From positions 1 through 20,174 of IMG/VR virus record IMGVR_UViG_3300028837_000576: a stretch of DNA of 20,174 nucleotides; one strand, 5' to 3'. Below, one piece after another: positions 14,000 to 20,174 of this stretch. Within the stretch, counting starts at the first letter, position 1, and each line of letters starts with the position of its first letter. The translations under genes and the position numbers were made by a program. The DNA is from a virus. The notes under the pieces were generated by a model. The model was not told where the DNA came from. It worked only from the letters and a program-made list of their open reading frames with translations, and did no database searches.

Positions 14000-15054
14000 G
14001 ATCAGTAAATGCTACGTTTTCATCGGCTATTGCTGAGGGTTCAGTAAAAGTAGCTGAACTTTATATTTTAGAATTGTCAGATGGATCTAAATATTATTAC
14101 ACTTCCCACTCTAAAAATATAATTTGGGATGCTGGGTCAAATACTTATTTGTCTATAGTTATTAGTAGAGGCCCAGTTCAATATTCTAATAACTTTGAAT
14201 CTGATACTGTCCAAGTTATAATAGGCAATATTTCAGGAGATTTGGTTGCTGATGTTCAAGCAAATATTCTTGACGGCTGTAAAGTAACTATAAAGAGGGT
14301 TCTTTGGGATAATAGTTATGCCGCTGACTTGGAAATAATTTTATTTGTTGGTTATGCTGATGTTGAATTTGATAGAACTGTTTTAAACTTAAATTGTAGA
14401 CCATTAGAAGATTCTTTGAATTCTAAAATACCACGACATACTTTTCAAGAACCTTGTAATAATTCTTTATTTGATGATACTTGTACTTTAGTACAATCAG
14501 ATCATCAATACTCGGGAACAGCTACAGGAGGAACGGCTTTAACTCTTATTGACACGACCAGAGGTTCTGTTTATAAAGTAGATTTTGATAATGGAGATGG
14601 GGATAATCCTGTTGAGGTTGGTGATGCTTTATCCGGTGATGTAGGTGCCGGAACTGGGGTTTGTGTTCAAATAGTCTACTTAACAGCAACTACAGGTACT
14701 ATATGGTATGTAGAACAGGTGGGTGTTCAATATGTAAATGATGAGGTGTTGACAGGCGGTGGAAATACGATAACAGTAAATGGTACACCTGCGGAAGATA
14801 CTAATCTATATATTATTGGCGAACTTGAAATGACTGGTGGTAATAATTCAGGTCAACGCAGGCCAATTCTATCAGACGGTAGTAATACTATTACGGTTCT
14901 ATGGCCATTTCCAAATGTTGTTGCAAATGGTGATACTTATAATCTTTTTCCTGGTTGCGATAAAACAGCGGAGACTTGTGATTTGACTTTTGATAATGAT
15001 GAGAATTTTAGAGGTTTTTTATATATTCCAAGAGTAGAAGAGACGGTGATGTAA
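13996..15054 (+). CDS. DUF2163 tail tip/hub protein with inserted domain
   Basis: 352 residues; typical DUF2163 proteins are about 290. TTG 13996 is taken as the start because GAGGTG lies 5 nt upstream, there is no nearby ATG, and M-R-S-V-N-A-T-F fits the family. Residues 1-165 are the N-terminal beta domain (V-A-E-L-Y-I-L-E-L-S-D-G-S-K-Y-Y-Y-T). The C-terminal signature G-C-D-K-T-A-E-T-C...F-R-G-F-L-Y-I-P (about 319-345) is clear. Between about 190 and 265 lies extra beta sequence (V-Y-K-V-D-F-D-N-G-D-G-D to N-T-I-T-V-N-G) that I do not expect in the family and that resembles small repeat modules of phage fibres. The protein probably forms part of the hub below the DUF2460 ring. Confidence 0.85.
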   Translation: MRSVNATFSSAIAEGSVKVAELYILELSDGSKYYYTSHSKNIIWDAGSNTYLSIVISRGPVQYSNNFESDTVQVIIGNISGDLVADVQANILDGCKVTIKRVLWDNSYAADLEIILFVGYADVEFDRTVLNLNCRPLEDSLNSKIPRHTFQEPCNNSLFDDTCTLVQSDHQYSGTATGGTALTLIDTTRGSVYKVDFDNGDGDNPVEVGDALSGDVGAGTGVCVQIVYLTATTGTIWYVEQVGVQYVNDEVLTGGGNTITVNGTPAEDTNLYIIGELEMTGGNNSGQRRPILSDGSNTITVLWPFPNVVANGDTYNLFPGCDKTAETCDLTFDNDENFRGFLYIPRVEETVM

Positions 15055-15485
15055 TGTCTTTGAATGAAGATATAGTTAAAGAAGCATTGACTTGGATTGA
15101 TACTCCATACCAACATCGATCTGCTACGAAGCAAGGATGCGATTGTACTGGTTTGATTATTGGCGTTATGCAGACTCTTGGTTATATGAAAGATTATAAA
15201 TTGAGGAATTATCCAAAAGACTGGAATTTACATTCAATGGCGGATAATTATATTGTTGATGAAATTGAAAAATTTACAGATAAAATATTTGATATGAGAA
15301 GTGGAGATATTGTATTATTTAGATTTGGAAAATGTATTGCTCATGCTGGTATTTTATTAGAGAATAAATTGTTTATTCATAGCCATGTTAAAGCCAAGAA
15401 ATGTAATGTATCATTGATGAAAAACAACGAATGGTCAAAACGTTTTGTTGGTGCTTATCGTTTTAATTTGAAGAAAGTTGCTTGA
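15054..15485 (+). CDS. NlpC/P60 cell-wall peptidase, tail tip
   Basis: 143 residues, a complete compact NlpC/P60 domain. The catalytic cysteine is Cys31 in C-D-C-T-G-L, the histidine is His97 in I-A-H-A-G-I-L, and a third polar residue is probably His109 in F-I-H-S. D-T-P-Y (16-19) and R-S-G-D-I-V-L-F (82-89) are family landmarks. Such enzymes cut peptide stems of peptidoglycan (gamma-D-Glu to diamino acid bond). Located between DUF2163 and the hub gene, it corresponds to the RcGTA tail peptidase, so it likely opens the wall during DNA entry rather than at lysis. Both ends overlap neighbours by one base (TAATG, TGATG). Confidence 0.92.
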   Translation: MSLNEDIVKEALTWIDTPYQHRSATKQGCDCTGLIIGVMQTLGYMKDYKLRNYPKDWNLHSMADNYIVDEIEKFTDKIFDMRSGDIVLFRFGKCIAHAGILLENKLFIHSHVKAKKCNVSLMKNNEWSKRFVGAYRFNLKKVA

Positions 15486-18400
15486 TGGCAAGTAATGGAT
15501 TAATGAAATTAGGGTTAGCTATAGGATTAGCTGTAGTCGCTCCTCATGTTGGGTTGACTATGGGGGTTGGCTTTTTAGTTGGTTCTGTTTTAGGCTCAAT
15601 GATATTTCCTGCTGATTCAGATGTTGGTATGCCTCAAGCGGGGACATACCCCACTCAAAATTCAAATAAAGGAATTCCTGTGCCTATAGTTTATGGCACT
15701 ACGAGAGTTGCTGGTAACATAATTTGGATGGGTGATTTACAAGCATATACAGTAAAACATTCTTCTGGTGGCGGTAAAGGCGGTGGAGATCAAACAACCA
15801 GCTCAGAGACTCGTTATCGCCGATCATTTTTGATAGGTATATGTGAAGGTATTGCGGATATTCGCAGAGCGTGGAAGGGAAAAACTGAAATATCAGTTGG
15901 CGATTTCACAAGATTCAATGGTTTTGAGAATAGTGGAATTGCCACCTTAACCGGAGAAGATTATTCTGATTATCCTAATATGTGTTGTGCCTTTTTTGAG
16001 GATTATGAATTAGGGAACAGTCAAGCTATTCCTAATTTTGTTTTTGAGGTCTGTTCGCAATGGGTTAGTTATACTGATATTGTTATTGGCTTAGGACTCA
16101 GTGCAAGACTTTATGACCAGGAATATAATCTTTTAGCCACAAAAAGTGACCCGCCATACAATACGGTTCGCCAAATACATCAAGGACCAGATGGATTTTA
16201 TTATTCATCAAGCGGCCCGGATGGAGCTAATAAATCTATCCCTGTAAAATTGGACCGTGATTTTAACGTTGTTGCAGGCTGGCCAGCCTGGGACGGCTGG
16301 ATCGTAGATAGTGCTCATTCAATTACAGGAATTAAACCTACGTTAGATGGTGAATATGTTTATGTTTTAACAACACGTCATGCAATCAGTGGATATGGTA
16401 AATTAGTTAAATTAACTACATCAACCGGCGATTTGGTGTGGGAGAAGAACCACGGCTTATCTCCGCCAAGGGATATTGGACTGACAGCAGATGATTCCAT
16501 TGTTATCGGCGGTCACACTACGGATGGTCTTGGAAATAGTTATCCGATAGTTTATTCGGGAGCAACTGGTGACGTTGTAACAGACTGGTCTGATTATGAT
16601 GCTGATAGAGTAAATAGCTCAGATGCTTTTTACAGAATAATTGTTGTTGATTCACTGGAGCAATGGTTTACTTGTGGTACTCGTAATGGTGCTCCGTCCT
16701 GGGTTGCCAACGGCGACTGTGGAACTGTATGTCGTTACCCGTTTAGTCCTGATGATATAGACGAATACTGGATAGCGGACCCCTTAAATGGAAAAAGATG
16801 TGTTGATATAGCCTATAAGGATGGGTATTTGTATGGCTGTTTTTGGGCTGGAACTTACAACGGTCAGACGGTAACGGTTCTTAAGATGGATGCGACTGAT
16901 GGTTCAGTCATTGCAGCCGTAAGGCCCGGCAATGGAACAGCCGAGAGTATTTGCATCAGCCGAGACCATAAGCTGCTTGTGGTAGGTGTAGATAGTGGCA
17001 GCAATCATAAATTCTGGATTTTGGATCCAGATGATTTATCCACATTGAAAACACACGACGGGGCCAGCGTCTCCTACGCAAGGGTAGAGCAGATTCCCGA
17101 CTGGATAGCATTTGGGCCAGCGACCGATGAAAACCCATCTTATATTATTAGAAACCTTTTGACAAATGCTCGTTATGGTTTAGGCTTGATAGAAGCTGAT
17201 TCTTTGAACACTGATTCTTTTGACAGTGTGGCTGAATATTGTGAACTAAATAATCTAAAAATATCTCTGGCAATAAATGAACAAAAGCCAATTTGGGACT
17301 GGATTGATTATATCTGCTCTCATTTTGGAGGATTTAGGTATAGGAGTGGGGGAAAAATTTCGATAGGAGTATTCAAAGAAGAAAGTTCAGTAGCTACTTT
17401 AACGCAGGATAATCTTGTAGTGTCAAGCGATGAGCCTCCAGTACAAATAAGAAAAAGAAGATATACCGAAACTTATAACCGGATAGAAATACAATGGACT
17501 GATAGGGACGCTGATTACGATGCTTCTGTAGCCGTAGCAAATGATGAAGTAGACCAGAGAATAACAGGCCAAATGAGAAAAAAGACTATAAACCTTGCTG
17601 GTATAACTGATGCAAATTATGCCCAGAAAATGGCTTATAGAATGTTAATAGAGTCCCTTTATCGACATTCATTTTATTCTTTCATATTAACATATAAAGA
17701 TATGTTATTAGAGGTGAATGATGTTTGCACTCTGAACGATGGGATTCTTTTATCAAGTGAAAAGATAAGAATCACTTCTGTTTCGGAAGATAAGGATGGT
17801 AGGGGTTTAATTATAGAAGCTATTGAAGATGGAAGCAATCTTTATTCGAGTATAGCTTATGGTTCACAGCAAACCGGCCGCACGCCTGATGCTGCGGTTA
17901 CTTTGGCTAATGCCAGAGTTATGTTTAGAGAAGATATAAATTTGCCATTGCTTCATCTGTCAATGGTTCCTGGCAATGCTTCGGTTAATGGTTATAATAT
18001 TTATCGTAGTTATAATGATTCAAGTTATGATTTTATAGGCAGAACTACAATTGATGGTATAACAGGAGGTGACAGTAATTCACGAGGAACTTTAAGTAAT
18101 ATTTTGCCTGCATATACAGCGACGGTTTATCGATCACAAGAGACTCTTTTAGTAGATATTGGAACTCTTACTGATTTAGATACAGCTATTTCTGATGATA
18201 CTTTTTTCAATGGTAGAAAAATACTTCGGATCGGCGATGAAATAATAGGTTATCATAATGCTGTAGAAACGGCTACGACGGGTATTTGGGAGATTACTGG
18301 TCTAATGAGAGGGTTGCATAATACCCTACCGGTTGCTCATACAATAGGAGATGTTGTTGAAACACTTGATATTGATTTTACATATATTTTACAGGATTCA

Positions 18401-18880
18401 GATATTGGTAAGACTTTATATTTTAAGGCTGTGGTTTTTTATGCTAATCAAGTTCAAAGTATTTCTGATGTCACTGCTTATAGTACTACAATAGCAGGAA
18501 ACAGCTTTAAACCACTACCAGTATCTCTTATGAGAATAAATAGTAGGGAAGGATTGGGTACTTATAAGACTGATGATGTTACTATTGATTGGTATTTTTG
18601 TAGCAAGTCTTCGGGGTTTGGCAGGGGTGGATATGGAAATGCTCTTTGGGGTTCTTATACCAAAGACCCACTTCTTAGTAATGTCAAAATTGAGTTAGAA
18701 GAAGAAGATGGGACTCCTATAACAAATGAGATAGTAACTGTAGATTCTACAGGCGAGCCAAATGAATATGAAATAACATCTACTATAAGAGATGGAAAGA
18801 ATCCTGTGAATGTTAAAATAACCCCAGCCAGTCATTTATTGTCAGATGAAACAAGAGAAATATTAATAGAAAATGTATAG
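15485..18880 (+). CDS. Large tail hub/host-specificity protein (RcGTA megatron-like)
   Basis: 1131 residues from ATG 15485 (TTG 15482 rejected). Residues 5-40 are hydrophobic and Gly-rich. Residues 60-190 are the usual N-terminal hub region (P-V-P-I-V-Y-G, a Gly/Lys loop, then S-E-T-R-Y-R-R-S-F-L-I-G-I-C-E-G and I-P-N-F-V-F-E-V). The family continues at about 548 with D-E-N-P-S-Y-I-I-R-N-L-L-T-N-A-R-Y-G-L-G-L and a phage-tail_3-like region to about 780. In between lies a foreign-looking beta-propeller (194-545). The C-terminal 350 residues contain fibronectin-like and beta domains (N-G-Y-N-I-Y-R-S-Y-N, about 838-847). It is expected to form the tail tip that contacts the host. It follows the peptidase by a TGATG overlap. 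Confidence 0.88.
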   Translation: MASNGLMKLGLAIGLAVVAPHVGLTMGVGFLVGSVLGSMIFPADSDVGMPQAGTYPTQNSNKGIPVPIVYGTTRVAGNIIWMGDLQAYTVKHSSGGGKGGGDQTTSSETRYRRSFLIGICEGIADIRRAWKGKTEISVGDFTRFNGFENSGIATLTGEDYSDYPNMCCAFFEDYELGNSQAIPNFVFEVCSQWVSYTDIVIGLGLSARLYDQEYNLLATKSDPPYNTVRQIHQGPDGFYYSSSGPDGANKSIPVKLDRDFNVVAGWPAWDGWIVDSAHSITGIKPTLDGEYVYVLTTRHAISGYGKLVKLTTSTGDLVWEKNHGLSPPRDIGLTADDSIVIGGHTTDGLGNSYPIVYSGATGDVVTDWSDYDADRVNSSDAFYRIIVVDSLEQWFTCGTRNGAPSWVANGDCGTVCRYPFSPDDIDEYWIADPLNGKRCVDIAYKDGYLYGCFWAGTYNGQTVTVLKMDATDGSVIAAVRPGNGTAESICISRDHKLLVVGVDSGSNHKFWILDPDDLSTLKTHDGASVSYARVEQIPDWIAFGPATDENPSYIIRNLLTNARYGLGLIEADSLNTDSFDSVAEYCELNNLKISLAINEQKPIWDWIDYICSHFGGFRYRSGGKISIGVFKEESSVATLTQDNLVVSSDEPPVQIRKRRYTETYNRIEIQWTDRDADYDASVAVANDEVDQRITGQMRKKTINLAGITDANYAQKMAYRMLIESLYRHSFYSFILTYKDMLLEVNDVCTLNDGILLSSEKIRITSVSEDKDGRGLIIEAIEDGSNLYSSIAYGSQQTGRTPDAAVTLANARVMFREDINLPLLHLSMVPGNASVNGYNIYRSYNDSSYDFIGRTTIDGITGGDSNSRGTLSNILPAYTATVYRSQETLLVDIGTLTDLDTAISDDTFFNGRKILRIGDEIIGYHNAVETATTGIWEITGLMRGLHNTLPVAHTIGDVVETLDIDFTYILQDSDIGKTLYFKAVVFYANQVQSISDVTAYSTTIAGNSFKPLPVSLMRINSREGLGTYKTDDVTIDWYFCSKSSGFGRGGYGNALWGSYTKDPLLSNVKIELEEEDGTPITNEIVTVDSTGEPNEYEITSTIRDGKNPVNVKITPASHLLSDETREILIENV
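16064..17107 (+). other. Beta-propeller-like domain inserted in hub gene
   Basis: About 350 residues (194-541 of the hub protein) read as successive blade-like units of 40-55 residues. Examples are G-P-D-G-F-Y-Y-S-S-S, L-D-G-E-Y-V-Y-V-L-T-T-R, T-A-D-D-S-I-V-I-G-G, K-D-G-Y-L-Y-G-C-F-W-A-G and S-R-D-H-K-L-L-V-V-G-V-D, each followed by a strand ending in a D/T-G-x-x turn. This is typical of PQQ- or YVTN-type propellers. The surrounding hub sequence joins naturally if it is removed. The DNA is GC-richer than its flanks (34 of 60 G/C at 17041-17100 against 18 of 60 at 17221-17280). A receptor- or glycan-binding role is inferred. Confidence 0.75.
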
Positions 18881-18889
18881 AGGTGAAAG

Positions 18890-19102
18890 ATGGCTACAAG
18901 TTATACAGACAATTTTAGTTTTCCATTATTAGATACAGGTTCGGATGGCTGGGCTGCTGTGATGAATGGAATGCTGACAGATGTTGATAAGTTGTTAGCA
19001 GAAGCGAGAAATCCTCTAATATGGGATGACAATACAAGTGGACGCATAGATGGGTCAGAGGTTCTGACTTTTGATGGTGAAGTTTTATTATGGGCTGATT
19101 AA
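18890..19102 (+). CDS. Short tail-tip-associated protein
   Basis: 70 residues with AGAGGTG 5-11 nt before ATG 18890. The N-terminal half, S-Y-T-D-N-F-S-F-P-L-L-D-T-G-S-D-G-W-A-A then an M-L-T-D-V-D-K-L-L helix, resembles the start of short phage proteins encoded just after the hub gene, which often link fibres to the tip. The C-terminal 30 residues are a simple beta segment (I-D-G-S-E-V-L-T-F-D-G-E-V). No membrane or catalytic features are seen. A 16-nt gap separates it from the next gene. It could be a small complete protein or a shortened fibre attachment domain. Confidence 0.6.
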   Translation: MATSYTDNFSFPLLDTGSDGWAAVMNGMLTDVDKLLAEARNPLIWDDNTSGRIDGSEVLTFDGEVLLWAD

Positions 19103-19118
19103 AAACGAAAGGAATAAA

Positions 19119-19343
19119 ATGGCAAGAGCAAAAGAAAAAGTAATCTCACTTTTGGGTTCTGTTACTATAACCCTTGATTCAGTAGCAGGTACAGAATTTG
19201 CAGCGTACACAACTCCTACGGGTAAGAAAATGATTCCTGTGCTTTGTATCTTAAAAGATTTTGATGAAGCAGTTGATGAAGCGGTTATAACCGCAGGGAT
19301 AGCAGGTGGAGATTGTGATGAATTTGTAGGTAATAGAACTTGA
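19119..19343 (+). CDS. Small beta-rich phage protein, probably truncated
   Basis: 74 residues from ATG 19119, with GAAAGGA 5-11 nt upstream; upstream in-frame codons lie inside the previous gene and are not needed. The sequence reads as the N-terminal part of a phage virion domain: V-I-S-L-L-G-S-V-T-I-T-L-D-S-V, Y-T-T-P-T-G-K-K-M-I-P, then G-G-D-C-D-E-F-V-G-N. My impression from similar proteins is that they continue for another 40-60 residues. Here the frame stops just after V-G-N-R-T, exactly where the DUF115-like gene begins (overlap TTGA). Truncation by insertion of the downstream gene is therefore likely, though the short form may still fold. Confidence 0.55.
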   Translation: MARAKEKVISLLGSVTITLDSVAGTEFAAYTTPTGKKMIPVLCILKDFDEAVDEAVITAGIAGGDCDEFVGNRT

Positions 19344-19918
19344 ATGATGATATATATATTATAGGTGGTGGACCAAGTCTTAGAGATTTTGACTTTAGTC
19401 AACTTAAACATTTAGACACTATAGCAGTAAATGTTGCTGCTTTAGATGTTCCAAATCCTACATATTGTATAACTTCAGATTCAGGCCAATTTCGTAAACT
19501 TTGTGAAGGATATTACAATAATGTAAAAACAACTTGGGTTGTTGTAACTAATCCAGATCACGCGACTATGAAATGGAAGAACGGAAGATTTCAACATGTG
19601 AGCTCTAATTTTGTTTACAATTTATTTGTACCAAATTTATTGATAAGAAATGCGGGTACAGAGGGAATTGGATTCACATTCAATGATTTTAGAACAGGAT
19701 GTAACAGTGGATTTTGTGCATTACAGTTAGCAGTTTTACTTCGTTATAAAAGGATTCATCTACTAGGAATTGATTTAATTACTGGCAAACATTATCACGA
19801 TAGATATGGTGGGTTAGAAATTAATCCTTCAAGAATTGAAGAATATTATAAAAATTTTGTTTTAGCATTTGACATCTTAAAAGAGAAAAACAGATATAGA
19901 AGTTATCTCACATTCTAA
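19340..19918 (+). CDS. DUF115/sialyltransferase-like enzyme (copy 2), frameshifted
   Basis: 192 residues from TTG 19340; no in-frame ATG is near and the start overlaps the previous TGA. It shares the framework of the gene at 2958: I-Y-I-I-G-G-G-P-S-L (5-14), N-S-G-F-C-A-L-Q-L-A-V-L-L (122-134), H-L-L-G-I-D-L (140-146), and H-Y-H-D-R-Y-G-G (151-158), a His-rich segment seen in DUF115/GT42-like proteins. The last residues (N-R-Y-R-S-Y-L-T-F) do not fit the family. The +1 frame from 19890 gives a good family ending instead, so a one-base insertion in the A5 run at 19886-19890 probably truncates this gene. Sugar-transfer activity is inferred from fold resemblance only. Confidence 0.65.
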   Translation: MNDDIYIIGGGPSLRDFDFSQLKHLDTIAVNVAALDVPNPTYCITSDSGQFRKLCEGYYNNVKTTWVVVTNPDHATMKWKNGRFQHVSSNFVYNLFVPNLLIRNAGTEGIGFTFNDFRTGCNSGFCALQLAVLLRYKRIHLLGIDLITGKHYHDRYGGLEINPSRIEEYYKNFVLAFDILKEKNRYRSYLTF

Positions 19919-20174
19919 GATTAGCCGGTTAAATAAGGTTATAGCCTATACCCCCTTTAACCCCCCTCCTAAACGACTGGAGGGTCGGCCTGACGTCGTC
20001 GAGGATAAGATTAAAGTAGTAACCCCCATTAGCGTCCTTAAAACGAGGGTTTATGACCTCCTGGCGACGTCAGGTCGTCCTAGGCTGAGTATCCTAATTT
20101 GCTCACTTTATGATAGAGATGAGAGTTTGAATAGACTTTTAAGGATTCTTCGGAGACAAAAAACAGATGATGTA
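19881..20174 (+). CDS. Frame-shifted continuation: DUF115 C-terminus plus family 2 glycosyltransferase start
   Basis: Frame 3 is open from 19881 to the window end with no stop and no usable start near its beginning. From 19893 it reads D-I-E-V-I-S-H-S-K-I-S-R-L-N-K-V-I, then A-Y-T-P-F-N, the ending I expect for the DUF115-like gene upstream. After a linker of about 45 residues it gives L-S-I-L-I-C-S-L (20085-20108), then D-R-D-E-S-L-N-R-L-L-R-I-L-R-R-Q, the classic first strand and helix of a GT-A family 2 glycosyltransferase. Removing one A from the A5 run at 19886-19890 joins both frames into one two-domain protein. The catalytic D-x-D would lie beyond the window. Confidence 0.65.
19983..20080 (+). 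repeat. Imperfect inverted repeat in the 3' ORF
   Basis: CCTGACGTCG at 19989-19998 and its exact reverse complement CGACGTCAGG at 20065-20074 form a 10-bp core, with partial pairing extending into both flanks, and a loop of 66 nt. It lies inside the frame-shifted coding region and in a locally GC-rich stretch. It may be a recombination scar, an RNA hairpin or coincidence. Confidence 0.45.

Noticed and set aside
15482-15484. TTG as start of the hub gene (also TTG 4184 and TTG 9600)
   Set aside because: In each case an ATG follows within 1-6 nt at better distance from the ribosome site. TTG is kept only at 6129, 13996 and 19340, where no ATG is available.
19919-20174. Non-coding tail with terminator after the DUF115 gene
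   Set aside because: No stem followed by a T-run is present, and one frame is open throughout with glycosyltransferase-like sequence.

Overview
The window is about 20 kb of virion-morphogenesis DNA from a tailed phage or prophage with a long non-contractile (siphovirus-like) tail. Every gene I can support lies on the + strand. Genes mostly overlap by 1-8 nt or are separated by fewer than 40 nt, so it reads as one late operon. I see no tRNA, integrase, internal promoter or terminator. The backbone is AT-rich, uses the standard bacterial code (TAA, TAG and TGA all end genes) and has purine-rich Shine-Dalgarno sites. A short lipobox lipoprotein and a tail-tip cassette like that of the Rhodobacter gene transfer agent suggest a Gram-negative host. 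The host cannot be named from this sequence.

Layout. (1) Head, 1-2965: 3' part of a protease/scaffold-like head gene, a decoration-type protein, an HK97-fold (linocin/encapsulin-like) major capsid protein and a small head protein. (2) Cargo, 2958-4187: a DUF115/sialyltransferase-like enzyme, a small lipoprotein and a DUF1353 protein. (3) Neck, 4190-5500: head-tail adaptor, a small membrane protein (XhlA-like), a head-closure protein and an HK97 gp10-like protein. (4) Appendages, 5500-9082: a fibre split between two frames and carrying 51-bp repeats, two small conserved phage proteins and a coiled-coil fibre-like protein. (5) Tail, 9082-13354: two tandem homologous tail-terminator-like genes, the tail tube, a chaperone-position protein and the tape measure. 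(6) Tail tip, 13358-18880: DUF2460, DUF2163, NlpC/P60 and a large hub protein, in the same order as the last genes of the RcGTA cluster. (7) 3' end, 18890-20174: two small tail-associated genes, a second DUF115-like gene, and a frame-shifted continuation into what looks like a family 2 glycosyltransferase cut by the window edge.

The least expected points are these. A roughly 350-residue beta-propeller-like domain sits inside the tail hub protein. The tail-terminator-like gene is duplicated. The fibre has an out-of-frame junction. An unbroken frame at 19881-20174 appears to continue the DUF115 gene after a one-base slip in an A5 run. The fibre, the propeller and the 3' end share a higher GC content than the AT-rich backbone, which suggests that the parts concerned with host recognition and sugars are exchanged as modules.
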